Counted from the stretch's first letter, positions 1 to 12,790 are shown. The stretch: DNA of 64,000 bases from Pelodera strongyloides (GCA_036852015.1 JAANDG010000289.1:62001-126000), one strand, 5' to 3'. Notes: a model not told the origin generated them from the letters alone. Program-made: numbers and translations.

Positions 1-2665
1 GGCGACCTGTTTCTTCATTATGCATAACAAATGAATTAATAATACTTTACCCTAGATTTTTATCTGTTTTCTAATACATATACTACCTTATACACAAAAA
101 GACACTGTGCAATATGTGAATTTCGTGAGGAAACATTTTTGCAGTGATACGACACGAAGCATAGATCGATTTGACTGCAAAAATTGTTGAATAAACTTGT
201 TTGATCTTCGTTATGCGTAAAATTGCTCCATTGCAGTCCAGTACTGCAAGTTTTGTGTCAAAAGTAAGAAAAAATCGTTGCTAATTGTAAGCAAACTGTG
301 TTTCAACGGCGGCGGTGAGACATTTACTGTACTGTACTGCTTCACCTCCACGAAAATGAAACAATACAGTAAATGTGGAGGTCATGGGAATACCGAGGTT
401 AATCTAGGTATTTTTCGAATCACATCTTTTGTACATCCTAAACAAGAGATTTTCAATATGCTGCAGATCTTCTCAGGTTTTTTACAAACCACTACTAATC
501 CATGATTTACACTGTTATCAAGTTTTGGTAGCTTTTAGAAGGTGCAATCTAATTTACCTATATAGAATGTAGTGTTTTATTACCCGTCATTACAGATCTT
601 ATCGGTTTATCCGATCTGTTGTTCCTTGGCATTGCTGAAAAAAGGGGTCGACTCGATTTTAGTTAGCAACGATTATACCCTAGAGCTATTTGAGTGTTGA
701 TCTCGCAAAAAGATTGAACTTCACCAAGGACTAGACTAAACCCCGTGAAAATTTACACGCTGTCAAAAAGGGAAAATAGATCCTGGAGCAGATAATATTT
801 TTTGGAAACTAGATTTTTGTCGTTTTCACTTAATTGCAAATTCAATCAAAAAGGGCCTATTTTTGCGAAATTTGCTGGGATCTTATAAAAAATAGTGGAT
901 AACCAACCTTGTTAGGGCAATTTGAGAGAAGGTATATATTATATAATAACGCTAATCACTATATGACAGTAACCAATGAGGTTTTTTTCATTTTATTTTA
1001 CCTATTCACTTGCGACGTTTAGCCTAGAAAATGTTCAGCATATGTAAGTTCTTATGGGTTGTTTGAAGATTTAGTTTGTGCGGACAACCATATAAATGAT
1101 CAACTATTTGTGATCGAGCTCGTGGGTGATATATAACACTCATTTTTGTAAATACTGGCGACATACATAGTAACGTCGGGACGAAGATAACAGCATAACC
1201 CTTCGTTCCAGTCCCCTGACAATTTTGTTGTGTTAGCGATAATGATCACTAAACTGTTATATGTATCGCTTTCTTTCAGTTTGTCAACTGAGAATGTGTC
1301 TAAAAAGACGTGGACAGTTATGTGTTCGGTCAAAACCAGAAAACCCAAAAACGTTGCTGCCCCCTACTCGCGGCAAGGGTGCATGCCTGCGGGCGTACGC
1401 CTTTGCCTTGCCACAAAAACTGTGTCTGTGAGATAACGATGCAATTTGGCATCCGAAAACACTTTCACCCGCAAAATGCATTGAGAAACTGAAACCGGCC
1501 AACACGCTGAGCTCATCAAGGTCACTCAGATGTTGCAGATCGGTGACAACTAGAAATTATGTCTTAAATTAGAGAGGAAGGTTATTAGTTGAGCACGTTC
1601 ATTACTACATAATTATATCTCCAATATGCATACAAAAAGACCACACAACAGGTAAAAAGGGTTGCCTATGCACTGGAGGGTTTACTTCGAGCCATTCTGA
1701 AATGTGCGGTGTTGTAGTGTAAAAATTGCCGATCCAAATGGAAAGAAGACAATATTAATAGACCAGAAATTTACCATAATACATGCTCGTATATAGCCAT
1801 TTCAGTTTGAGCGTTTGGTTTTGGTAAGCCGCAGCGTATGAGTATTAAATGACCCAAGGAAGTTGTACTTACGTGAATTTCAACTGATGTTTGGTGTGTA
1901 GCGTATTCTGATGAGGTGTATGAAAAAAAATCATGACCGTCTTCACGAACGTCCGTTCAACTCCCGAAGAAACTAACATATTCGAGAAGGAACAGTATTA
2001 TGTTTTTTTTGGCATTATTTTGACTTTTTTTAGATTTAGGACGCTATATGGGTTTCTCCTTTTCCATTTCCGCTTAAAATACTGGCTATCATTTACATCG
2101 TTCTCCCTGATTTGCGCTTAACACTTCCTTGTCTTATAATCTTGGTGGAACAATTTAATCCATAAAATTTCGGAACGAGAAGCTTTTGCCATTTTCAGTA
2201 CACTCAAATGGTCTATTGGGAGACGGTTGCGTAATTCTTGAAAGGCTAATTTCGGTTCTTTTTCTACACGCAAACACGATCAAAAGACAACATTTAGGGG
2301 AAAAGTGGATTGTAACTACGCGTACACTTCGCTACTAGGATTTTACGGAGAAAATTGATGTTTATTGAAGCATTACGACCTTATCATAAAAAAAAACTAA
2401 AACATTGGGGAAATACAGTTGGAAAGGTCAGACTATTTTCTCTTACACAATACAGACTTTTGAATATATATCATTTCACATGGTCCAAAACGTTTATTAT
2501 CTGGTACTCTATTTGTAAACACTGTGTTAAAATAATCATAAACTTTAGGTCTAAGAATAAGCCGAATTTTCTTTATCTCACATTAAGCTTTGTTATCCTG
2601 GTTTCATGTTTTTGTGCTATTATTTTCATAAAGCTTATCGGGATTGTCTCACTTTCTTGTCCATT

Positions 2666-2845
2666 TTAAAGCCAAATACCGGCCGGTTTTTGAAACACAT
2701 CGAGGACAACTTGCTTACGTATTTATGCAAATTTGTTCGAATTTAGCTCGATTTTTTATTCTAATTTATGTTCATTTGCATAAGTTGTATAAGAATGCTG
2801 GTCTACTCGATGTGTTTCAAAAACCGACCGGCATTTCTCTTTAAG
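2666..2845. mobile_element. MITE-like inverted-repeat element, copy 1
   Basis: About 40-bp imperfect terminal inverted repeats. The left arm begins TTTAAAGCCAAATACCGGCC and continues into TTTTTGAAACACATCGAG; the right arm is its reverse complement ending in TTAA. The roughly 100-bp centre is AT-rich and non-coding. The same end sequence recurs at 13318, 25874 and 39604, which marks a dispersed non-autonomous DNA element family. Confidence 0.7.
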
Positions 2846-4226
2846 ATCGAAAGGACATTTAATTGGCTCGAAAGGTGGCAATGTCATTCCACTTTCTCTA
2901 TCTTTCAGACGACTTCTTTTACAAGGGTGAAATTGCCTTGGGGTGGTTTGGGGTGAAAGTTATCTCTCTCACTCCCCCCCCCCCCCTCTAGGGAAAATCT
3001 ACCCCCGCCTCCCACGTACCGAAACCCTCCTCCGCATCTCGCAACTCCCACCCTAACGGAGTGAAGTCATTTGTGAAGCTGAGCCCAGTCGACTCATTCA
3101 CAGCCACACATACACACTGGAAATGCGTGCGGTTAGTTATCTTAATACGCTTTATTTGTAATAGTGTCAATTACATCGCACTATACACACAGCGTTGGAA
3201 AGTGTGTATGCATGCACACTTTTGTACGTAATAGTTGTAAATTTAAGCTACATTGCTTACAGTGAATCTCAGAATTTGTTCCAATATTTAACTATTTACT
3301 GAACAACATCGCGCATTTTTTTCACACCATGTGAGTGATTACTTCAGTGCTTCTTTGTCTCTCCTGCTAAATGCCAAACTAATTGTGAGACCAAATAGTG
3401 TGCACTACTCACAACACTAAAGTACACAGGTACACGGAACCAGAGTTGATGAGGGTTTGGATTCCTTGAAAACTCTTCTATTTATTAAATGATCTGTTGA
3501 TTACAAAAGCGTTCTTGCATAAAATGTTTCATTTACAGACAAAATGCATAAATGCACTATTTTAGTTTACACTTGTCAATAGTTCCTTCACTAGTGTTTC
3601 ACTAGTACAATACTGTTTCTAGGATACTTATCCATGGATGGCGCTTGCGAGTATTTATATCAGTTTCCTAGCTTGTACCCAAAGTTGCCTAATTACTCTT
3701 GAGTTGACCTTCATCCTTTGTTCTGCCATTGCTCCAAATTCTCTTATCTCTGATCCTGTTTTTGAATGACTCAACTGCTTCTTCAGTACGCGCTCCACAG
3801 CCAATTTATCGTCACTAGGTGCGCACTCATTCGCCAAAAGAAACTGAAACTCGCAAAAGAGTGGCACTGCGCCGCTAGCGGTGCTGACATTCATTTACGA
3901 GCTTGCATACCAAGGAAGTGACATGACACATATTACGCGAGAGCAGTTGCAGGCTACATACACAGAAAGACTCCTAATTTATAAGGCGATGGGTTAAAAG
4001 TTCATGACACAATATTAGACATTACACAGGGTAGCTAATTGTAAGATGGCAAACGGTACTGGCATTCACATACCAAAAACGGACATATCACACATTATTG
4101 TAGAGCATGGGCAGAGTACGTGTACGTAGAGTAAAGAGACTCCTAATTTTATAACTCTATACATGAATCATATGCTAAAAATTTACAGCACATAATTTGT
4201 ATTTATGCATTGCTATGAAAAAAGAA

Positions 4227-4235
4227 TATATAAAA
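4227..4235 (+). promoter_or_regulatory. TATA box of the Gly/Ala/Pro-rich protein gene
   Basis: TATATAAAA lies about 30 bp upstream of position 4257, the first ATG used in the model of the following gene. The spacing suits a TATA-driven transcription start near 4255-4260. This makes the exact translation start uncertain, because the ATG would sit almost at the cap site. Confidence 0.45.
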
Positions 4236-4256
4236 ATTCCTGGTTGACATATTGTC

Positions 4257-7027
4257 ATGAGCGATGTCGTTGTCATATCGACTCTCACTGATACAGAGGA
4301 AACATTGATCAATAAAGTGTGTTTTTTTTTTATTTGAGAATCCAAGTTAGCCTGTTTATTCAGGTAATCGCCTTGTCACTATTCGTTGTCGGATCATGGG
4401 CCTGCCTCGGAGGAGGTGGTGATAGCTCCTGCTGCTCTGGAGGCGGTTCGTCTTGTGGAGGAGCACCTCCTTGTGCTCCCCCTGCTCCTTCTTGCGGAGG
4501 TGGATGCGGGGGTGGAGGTGGAGGCGGAGGGTGAGATTTTCAAGAAATATTTGGCACGACAGCAGCCCCTATATAAAGCCTAACTCATTATATTTACACA
4601 ATTTTTACTGTGAATTCCGACTTGTTCTATGTATGGCGTGGCTGGTAAAAGATAAAGAAGTATATATGAGGACACAAACTAAGGAAAGGGAAAAAATATC
4701 ACTGTACGACGGGATCGAAAACAATTATACTTTACAAGATACGAATAAAAAACGTCTGTGTTCTTCAGCTACGCTGTAGCCCCATCCGGCGGAGGTTATG
4801 CTTCCGCTCCTTCCGGAGGATACGCTGGCGTTGCAGCCCCTCTCCCTGCCGGAGGTGTCTATGGAGGAGCACCATTCGGAGGTAAGCATGCTCCGAACCA
4901 TCCAGTTTCACATGCATTCTGATTCACAGATTGATACTGTCGATATTTATTTGATTACTATCGTTGTTCAGCAGGTAATCAAGTAATGAGGGTTTAGGAA
5001 GCGCCGGTGGAGGATCTTATGCTGACAGCGGTGCCGGAGGTGCCGGAGGATACGGAGCTGGCGCCGGAGGTGCCGGTGGATACGCCGGAGGTCAAGGTGG
5101 ACAGGGAGGCTATGGAGGACAAGGAGGATTCGGAGCTGTGCAAACCGGAGGAGCCGAGGCAACCTCTGGATTCCAAACCGCAGCCGTTGGTGGTGGAGCT
5201 CAGACCGGATACGGAGCAGCTCAAGGAGGACAACAAGGAGGACAGCAAGCTCAAGGAGGATTCACACAGACTGGTAAGCCATAAAGAAAATCATAATATT
5301 CTTTATCGGTATTTAAATAAGACGATGGTAAATCAAAAAGTAAATAAGTATGACGGTATGAGCTTTTGCCAGTCTAATCGGGTCTTCTTCTTAGCATTTA
5401 TCCCAGCTTGCAGTGGGGTCCGTGTGTTTAGAGTATCTTTCCGCAATGTCCGTTCTTCGACCCAAAAATATACCTCAAAAAAATAAGTAATTATATATTT
5501 CAGGAGGTGCTGAGGCTGGTTCTTTTGCTACTGGAGGTGGTGCTGCTGTCGGAGGAACTGGTATGGGTTTTTGGTAGTTAATTTTCAACATGCACCCCAT
5601 ATGACTTACGAAACTCTTTATTTGCGTGTGTTTTATAGACCACTCAATGGCGACTGTCACCTTAGCAAAAAAATTAAGCTAATCAAGCGTAACTTATGAT
5701 TAGAATATTAACCGTGACAAAATACTCGGCCCTAATGATTATGTATTATGAGTAAAAATTATAATGTGTCTGGTTTAGAAGTTGGAGGAGCTTCTGTCGG
5801 TGCCCAGACTGGCGGCCAGACAGAGATTGCCCCCGCTGGAGGTAGTTTCTAGTTTTCCTTATGTTAATTCACAGTTGTGCACACGCACACGACAACCTCC
5901 GAAATTATGCTAAGAAAAACAAACACCGCTGATTATTTGGATGATAATGGTTCATAGCACAAATGATCTCAACGTATTTTTCGGCCTAGGTACAAAAGTT
6001 TTTGACAATTTTCTGCACTTATGATTAGCAACTATGTTTAGGATATGGTGGAGAGGTTGCTCCTGCTCCTGCTCCTGCTCCCGCTCCAGCTCCCGCCCCT
6101 GCTCCTGCCCCCGCTCCCGCAACTGAGTACAATGAGGACGAGCAAGGAGGTGCCGAAGGTCCCGCTCAGGAACAAGAGGAGTACGGAAATGACGGAGACT
6201 ACCAGGAAGAAACCAACGAGGAGAGCTCCCAGGGAGGACAGTCTGACTATGAGGAGCCCGCTCCCGCACCTGCACCTGCTCCCGCCCCTGCTCCCTCATA
6301 CCCCGCCCCTGCTCCCTCATACCCCGCCCCTGCTCCCTCATACCCCGCCCCTGCTCCCTCATACCCCGCTCCCGCTCCTGCTCCTGCTCCCGCCTCTGAG
6401 GAGTCTTACGATGATGTCGAAGAGGAGGGACCTGCCCCACCAGCTCCTACTTACAACCCTGAGCCTGCTCCCGCCCCTGCTCCCGCTCCTTCTTACCCTG
6501 CCCCAGCTCCCGCTCCCGCTCCCTCAACGGACTACAACCCGGCTCCAGCTCCGGTTCCTGCTCCCTCATACCCCGCACCCGCTCCTTCTTATCCCGCACC
6601 AGCTCCTGCTCCTGCTCCCTCTACTGACTACAGCCCAGCTCCAGCTCCGGCCCCTGCTCCCTCATACCCCGCTCCCGCTCCTTCCTACCCCTCACCTGCT
6701 CCTGCCCCAGCTCCTTCTACAGACTACAACCCCGCTCCCGTCCCTGCCCCCGCTCCTTCCTACCCTGCCCCTGCCCCAGCTCCCGCTCCCGCCCCCGAGA
6801 GCACCGACTACAGCGAGCCAGCCGCACCTGAGGCTCCCAGCTACGAGCAGTCCGTAGAGACCACCAACGAGGTCCAACCCTATGCTCCTCAGCCAGCCGC
6901 CACCTACCAGGGAGGAGACCAACAGACCGGAGGAGAGAACTACGATGAGGAAACGAATCAACCAGAGGCCCCAGCCCCAGAGGTCGATCAGGCCAACCAA
7001 TACAAAAGACAGATCCCCACCCACTAA
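4257..7027 (+). CDS. Secreted Gly-rich / Ala-Pro-rich low-complexity structural protein
   Basis: Six-exon model: 4257-4316 (tentative), 4362-4530, 4769-4881, 4998-5273, 5504-5560, 5779-5841 and 6042-7027; the first two blocks are joined by a 45-bp intron. The N-terminus carries a hydrophobic signal segment (VIALSLFVVGSWA), followed by a Cys/Gly cluster (GGGDSSCCSGG...CAPPAPSCGGGCGGG), Gly-Tyr-Ala-Gln modules in exons 3-6, then a long Ala-Pro tract with repeated PAPAPSYP blocks and acidic interruptions, ending YKRQIPTH. Nearly all introns interrupt codons in phase 1, so the exons are symmetrical modules. No enzyme motif is present. Composition suggests an extracellular or cuticle-type structural protein; I do not recognise a named family. 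The start codon and first exon are uncertain because no ATG exists in the exon carrying the signal segment. Confidence 0.75.
6045..6800 (+). repeat. Ala-Pro codon repeat tract inside the structural gene
   Basis: GCTCC/CGCCC-type repeats encode alternating Ala-Pro. Between about 6280 and 6370 a 21-bp unit (reading SYPAPAP) is repeated four times almost exactly, and more diverged units follow to 6800. The high C content makes several other frames open, which are artefacts. Confidence 0.8.
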
Positions 7028-7715
7028 GCAAAACAGCTGAGTATGGGTACAGTACCCCTGAATTGATTCGAATTTATTTTTATTAGTAATCTGAAAACTG
7101 CCAGAGCAGAAAAGGTACTTATTTTATTATTCTACTGCGATCTCCCCCATGCATTTGGTTGGTTCACTTTTCACTTAGCCTTCCTCCGTGTGCAGTTGCC
7201 ATATTGTTGTCTTTCGTCAAAATGGTTCTACAGTAATGTTAGCATTCTACTTGTAGAATCCATGCTGGAAAGCATGATATAATTTATAATGGGAAATGGT
7301 AAATGTCATATGAATTAAAGAATTTGCTATAAGTAGGGCCTTTGTTAGGACTTTGTGTAGTAAAGCACAATGTCGTAAGGTTACCTGTTGAACGCGTGTA
7401 GAGTTTATATATGTTCAATAAACAATTTACAAGATTGGTTTTTTTTATGATATTGAAACAAAGGAACAATGCAATAGCCAACACACAGCTAAGTAATATG
7501 CGTGCATATTTATATATTACAGATTTATAACGTGTTATACTTATAATGATTTTTTTTTCAAGGATTCGGGCATTTTTGCTTTTCCGGGCAATAGGTGTCC
7601 ACAGCCTTTCCCTGAAATGTGTATGACTAAACTTGTGAATTCTTGAAAAGGTATGACGCATACATAGGACTGTATCCTGGATTTGGAATCGTTATATCAC
7701 TTGCAACTTCATATT
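7028..7715. other. Spacer between convergent genes
   Basis: Lies between the stop of the plus-strand structural gene and the 3' end of the next minus-strand gene. It should contain the 3'UTR of the former; AATAAA at 7417-7422 on the plus strand is a candidate poly(A) signal, although it is 390 bp past the stop. Nothing coding is recognised. Confidence 0.4.
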
Positions 7716-7721
7716 TTTATT
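7716..7721 (-). terminator. Poly(A) signal AATAAA
   Basis: TTTATT on the plus strand reads AATAAA on the minus strand three bases past the stop codon of the small secreted protein gene (stop at 7724-7726). It supports the placement of the terminal exon. Confidence 0.6.
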
Positions 7722-7723
7722 GA

Positions 7724-9139
7724 TTAAAATACAGTGTCCTTGTTCAGACCAGTCACTACGTAACGGCAACCAGGCAAATTAGCGGCCTGGAGTTACATTT
7801 GGTAGTTTAAGTTCAAAACAATTTCTAACAGTAGTGTAATTCTGCAAATGATATCACAAAGTGTTTTCTGTAACCAAGTAAACTCACGGTGTTCAACCAA
7901 TCAGCAGTCTCCTGCCAGTACCTCTTCACAATGTTAAGGCATTTCGCCACTGTATGAAGCATGTCAATTGGGTCCTAAACTCAAAATTTTACATTGTTAG
8001 GCTTAAGTATTCTGGCTTCTGCCTCCGTTATCCAGGAAAGCGTCCGTTATTCAGCATAACGTATCCAGCATTTTTATCTTTCTATCTCTTGCGCACACCA
8101 CTCACTCTCCATCTATTTTCATTCTCCCGCATTCACACTATTAGTTGTGTTTTGTTTACAAAACTGTATGCAGGAAACGCAAAAACCGCATTTTGGATTT
8201 TATTTGAGTACGTTATAGTATGTGGTGTTCCACCAGTCAACTGGGACTCGAGTAGACTGTTTTGAAGTGCCATAGAGCCCTTAATTCAAATCCGTACCTC
8301 TTCATGTGTTTGTGATAGTGTAGCACATCCCTTATTCATTTCCCGTCCCACTTCCTCCCATGTACACTTATCGCCTGGGCACTCGAGGTTCGCCGCCTTT
8401 ACTTTCTTCAGTGCTTCCTAAAATTATTGATATATTTATTACAATAGTCTAGGATATTTATTCCTAATGACTAGAGATACACCTGGAAATGAAGAAAAAA
8501 TGTTCTACAAAGCGTACCCGTGTAAAGCTCGTCTAGTTTAGACTTCATATTAGGACATGGGTACAATTAGTTAGATGTCGTAGTCAAGGAAATGTGAATA
8601 TCTTGTGGCATGGGGAAAGGAATGTAAACTTACATGGCACGCTTCGCAGAAGGTGAATTCATATTCCGCATAGCAAATCTGAAACAAATCATGCATTTAC
8701 TGGGGCATTATTCATTGTTAGGTAATATGTAACGCGCTTTTTCGTAGTAGATTCGGCTCCATGTCAGATAAGTCGGGGTCTAGTTTGAAGGCATCGAGCA
8801 ATTTTTCATCAGGAGTTCGTCGTCTACTCCGCCCACTCCGCGCCATCTTCGGGCGTAAAAACGGCCCGGGACCCCACAGGGGTTCAATTCAAGTTGGCAA
8901 CCTGTGGGGGTTTGGGAATACGCGGCAGATGCGCCCCACCTCGCCGCCCACCCTAGAGGAGTATCGCCGCTGCGGCTGACCCCCTTTTGTGCGCGGCGTT
9001 GACGCGCAGTTTCATGTTGATCCGAGCATCTGAGTAAACAGAAGTCATACACTGCTGTTTATTTTAATAGGAACCATACCGAAATGATTTGGCTCAAGAC
9101 GAAGAGAATGCTGGCAAGCTTTGCATACGAGTAGAGCAT
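7724..9139 (-). CDS. Small secreted Cys-containing protein, family not recognised
   Basis: Five exons in minus-strand order: 9139-9080, 8678-8634, 8417-8298, 7974-7888 and 7786-7724, all joined in phase 0, total 125 codons including stop. Exon 1 is a classic signal peptide (MLYSYAKLASILFVLSQIIS) continuing into ICYA in exon 2. The mature part begins EYEFTFCEACHEALKKV and carries seven cysteines. The CxxC start and helical look recall saposin-like proteins, but the later cysteine spacing does not fit well, so I do not assign the fold. Splice donors are GTATGG, GTAAGT, GTACGG and GTGAGT. Each intron end and phase is consistent and AATAAA follows the stop. The first intron (8679-9079) contains an unusually GC-rich block near 8820-8995. 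Confidence 0.75.
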
Positions 9140-9624
9140 TTGTGTAATTTAGAACAGTAGATGGAATGAATGTGTATTATTGTGCCTTCGGGATCAGTAT
9201 TTATAGCAAAGCAAGGTCGCTTTTGGGAAATTATGCAGAAATACCAATAAAGCAAGGCGGCAAGACGATTATGGAATACAAATGCCGCTAAAGAATAAAT
9301 TAGGAATACCAACTAAAGTGTATTTGCCGTTTTTAATAACGGAAAAGCCAACGCGCAATGACAATATGACTTTGTGTTTTGATCTGGAGTGTACTGAATG
9401 AGCAATACATAATTGTGCAATGGAGTCAATCGTCGCAGTCTCTAGTAGAAGCTATTCTTTGTAATTCGGTGGTGATCATTGATATTAAATCGGAGCCTAA
9501 ATTTGATACTACGCCAAGGCTGCGGCAAATTATAACAATGTAGAGGACCACATTCGACCAGTCTGACATTGGAAACTTTTGTTGCCGAGAAACAACCAGC
9601 ACAAAAAAAAAGTATTTTACAATC

Positions 9625-9630
9625 TTTATT
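9625..9630 (-). terminator. Poly(A) signal AATAAA overlapping the stop of the ShKT gene
   Basis: The minus strand reads TGTTGAATAAAG, so AATAAA begins at the last base of the TGA stop. Such a compact 3' end is common in small nematode genes and supports the terminal exon call. Confidence 0.6.
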
Positions 9631-11487
9631 CAACACATCAAACATGATTTACGACACATTTGTGTCATATATTCCTTGTAATCTGGCACAGTACACAAAT
9701 CGATCATTTCTGAGCATTTTGTCGAATTGTTTGTTTCTTCCAATGCGTCCGTGCAGGGCATTGCGACTGAAACATTGTATTTGTTATTTTACTGATTTAT
9801 CGATTACCCATAGCAAATCCGCTTATTATAACGTTATATAAGGCTTAAAAATAGTTTAATCATAGCACAAAAGTCGCTAAACTACGTTCCAAATTGAAAG
9901 AAACCTATATAAATAGTTTGACGGTGTCAAAATGCAACAAGAAAATCTCAGGTTACCCCAAAAATATTCGTAATATTAATATCGGATTCATTAGTAATAA
10001 TTCTTACCAGTAGGCTTTGGAACGCATATTCCGCACGTTACAGGACACAGTGATCTGGTTATGGAACCGTACGTTGGATCGTCACATTTCTGGGCCTGAA
10101 AAGAACGATAACTTACCGTATTGGTGGTAGAAGATAACAGTGCAAAACTTCCGTGAAACTAAGATGGTGACTTATATCAGGTGCACCCACTCCCCCCCCC
10201 CCACTTCGACCAGCCTTCGCTATACTCCCATCAGGTGCTTCCGAACGCGTATGATTCCTTTTGCGAGGCTAATTTTCCACGGCTGAAAGTCCAGAAGCCT
10301 CCGCGTACCTGTTCTTCGCACGAAAGTTTCCCATATGGATCGAAGTAGTCCTTGCATTCTAACGCTAAATTAAGTATTTTGAATTAGAGAATTAATCTAG
10401 GGAAACTTCAGCATAGAACAGAACCGTTTTTAGCGACTTATTATATGTTTGTGTATTAGTGTAAAATATGCTCGTTAGATCTTATGTTTTCTCTCCCATT
10501 AACTCTTGGCACAAAATTAAACCCAAACCTATCGCGTCCATTGTTGGGCCGCAAACTTGACATGTTTTTGAGCAGAGCTTTCGCATACTTGCTCCATAAA
10601 TTTCATGCCCGCACGCGGGTTTCATGGCTTTACAGAAGGGAACGCCATTGATTTGAGTGTCATTAACAGAAACAAAATCCACACAATTCATTTCAAGAGG
10701 TGAGTTTCCCAACACAGACCCTGGAAGAATCATAGCGCTATTTATATATATATTTTTATATCCACCTTCTACGGGGGTGTGCTGGAAAGCTAATAAATGT
10801 TCAAATGTTCAAATGTTCAAATACTATCCAGTACTTTTTCAACGCTGCAGCCCTACAACATCCATTAGAATGCTAGATACAATGCGTCTCCTCCTACTCT
10901 TCAAAGGAAGCTTTTTTCCTATGTTGATTGAAACAAATGAGATGTGTTCGGACAGTTAAAATTATAGGACGAATGTCCATCTCAAGGAAAAACACATTCA
11001 TGGCATGTCAGTCAGTCATCACAACATACTCTTACATATATCACGATCATGGAATTTAATGGTCATTCCTTTACAAGCAAAAGCCAAAAAAAATATAAGA
11101 CATTCATTAATATTAGTTGTTTCATAAAGTCTAACCACTTGTTGTTGCGTCCAAGGACTGCGAAAGTTCAGTGCCACTGGTAAGTTTGTGTACAATTGGG
11201 TGGCAATTTCCGCATGTTAGACCACACTGGATAGTCATCAATATAGAGAACACGGAATTTTGACATAACGAACTTCTTTGAGCACAGTCCGGGTAAAGAT
11301 CAACACATTTAACGTCTGAAACGGGGACTTTTTATCCATAATTACGTGTATCAAGTGATAACTTCCCCAGTCCAAAATTGTCTGATCCCGCATGTAGAAA
11401 ATTAAAACGAAAGATACCTGACTGAGTTGTCGTGCGAAAAACATTAATGAGTACGATAGTTGAAAATACGATGCGCAATGAATTCAT
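9630..11487 (-). CDS. Secreted protein with four ShKT domains
   Basis: Six exons in minus-strand order: 11487-11418, 11315-11194 (the 3' edge may run further, to about 11180 or 11120), 10720-10529, 10358-10309, 10095-10008 and 9766-9630. Exon 1 encodes a signal peptide, MNSLRIVFSTIVLINVF..., spliced in phase 1 to DVKC. Four six-cysteine ShKT modules follow, each ending in the C-x3-C-x2-C pattern: C-GLT-C-GN-C, C-SKT-C-QV-C, C-PVT-C-GI-C and C-RKS-C-LM-C, the last directly before the stop. Module 3 is split between two exons. The only phase mismatch is between exons 2 and 3, so the exon 2 donor is unsettled. ShKT proteins are extracellular and greatly expanded in nematodes; some are fused to metalloproteases, but this one has no catalytic part. 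Confidence 0.82.
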
Positions 11488-11914
11488 GTTTAAAATGGCT
11501 GGCTCATGATTGATTGTGCAGAGTGCTAGATACAGATCCGCTCCGGCTGTGCTAATAGACCCTGATTTCTATATGTACATGTATCTACTCTGATGGCGTA
11601 GAAGTGGATTTATGACGTGCCATATAGTGATAGAGTAGAAATAAGCAACAATTTCAAGCGGATTTCGAATTGGGCTCGAAAAAAATACATTTCACGGCTT
11701 CGTTGGTGATTACCATAAGTTTGCCAGGGAAACACATTGAGCAGTAACATAGGAAATGTGTATCATAAACCTGTGAAATTTCTACGATTCGTTTGATGTT
11801 CCTTTTGGCGAAACGCTCAGAGAAAGTACTTTAAATTTTATTAAAATAAAAAACAATTAGTCAGCTTATAACCATTAATATTTTCTGTGAATGACACTGC
11901 CGTAGCCAAGATTT
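11488..11914. other. Spacer between two minus-strand genes
   Basis: AT-rich DNA between the signal-peptide exon of the ShKT gene and the 3' end of the next minus-strand gene. It presumably holds the ShKT gene promoter. No open frame or motif stands out. Confidence 0.4.
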
Positions 11915-11924
11915 TTTATTTAAC

Positions 11925-12423
11925 TTAATGTGTGGAGTCGAAATTCGTCTTTTTTATCTCGTCTTCGTGTTTGTTGTCTAATGTTTCACTTCAGAGAATG
12001 CATTGGAAGGGGTTACAACCTAGGAGCTTTACCTGGTTAGGATTAACCAATAGATTATACGCCACCTCTCGCAACCCGTGATACGTTCTTACTTATTAAC
12101 TGGTACATTAGCTTACACCCGGGTTTTCTGTAATATCTCCAATGCTGCGAATCGTCATGGAGCCCGCTCTCGGGTAATGCTGACAGTCAGCTTATCTTAT
12201 CGAAAGTCAAAATAGTATTTGAAAAATTGTTATGGAATAACTGCGATTGAAAAAGGCACAAACCTCACAACGTTTGTAAGAAGATGTGACAACCTTCAAT
12301 GTTACCACACAAACTAACCTTCGAAACAACTGTGATATAAACCGTCTATTGCCTGAGCAGAATGCATAAAAAATTTTGTTCGAGCATCAAGATTGTGGAG
12401 CACATCTTGAAGAGTTCGTTTGT
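11925..12423 (-). CDS. Partial gene of unknown function, 5' end unresolved
   Basis: Three linked minus-strand exons: 12423-12319, 12179-12117 and 11977-11925. They join in consistent phase (1, then 1) and read KRTLQDVLHNLDARTKFFMH..., LPESGLHDDSQHWRYYRK and NKHEDEIKKTNFDSTH before TAA. AATAAA follows the stop at 11915-11920. The upstream acceptor is strong (TTCTTTGTTTTAG), yet I find no convincing first exon or signal peptide within the next 700 bp. I do not recognise the family. The chain of splice sites, phase and poly(A) signal is the evidence for a real gene. Confidence 0.5.
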
Positions 12424-12790
12424 CTAAAACAAAGAAAACAGCAACGGAACATGCGTTACGGACAAATCTACAGGCACAGTCAATTTAGAGCACAATTTAT
12501 GCCGCCCGAGCCCCACACGTGAGAGCAGTCTCTCATATAAAATCAAATACTTGAAGTAATTCTACCTCAAGCATGTTTATTTATGTGTTTGAGGGGAATT
12601 CCTCATGCTCTTGTATGTGGAGGTTTATAAGTAATACAAATTTTCGTCTATTTTTTCATCGCTGCCGGCGTCGTACGGTATAATTTTTCATTGTTTTAAG
12701 AGTACATACAAATGGGAGGGTAATAAACCCGGCCCCGCCCCAGCCCGCGTCTTAAAAAATAATCTAAATTAAAAACGGCTTACTGCTTAA

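Larger units (their letters stand above)
1..4256. other. Left intergenic region with no supported gene
   Basis: AT-rich DNA in which I find no exon chain with consistent phase and splice sites on either strand. Contents worth noting: a poly-C run near 2974-2986, an inverted-repeat element at 2666-2845, and a diverged duplication in which segments around 3940-4000 and 4090-4165 share an AGACTCCTAATTTATA-like core just upstream of the next gene. The short open frames here have no recognisable motif. A terminal exon of a gene off the left edge cannot be excluded. Confidence 0.45.

Noticed and set aside
3655..3894. 79-codon minus-strand frame with a plausible charged helix (...VERVLKKQLSHSKTGSEIRE)
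   Set aside because: Looks protein-like but has no start context, splice partners or recognised family; could be a decayed transposase piece.
5952..7031. Arg/Glu- and Gly/Trp-rich frames overlapping the Ala-Pro exon
   Set aside because: By-products of the GC-rich Ala-Pro repeat in other frames.
8820..8995. GC-rich block with a GGTTCAATTC box in an intron, considered as a tRNA gene
   Set aside because: No matching A box, acceptor stem or anticodon arm can be drawn.
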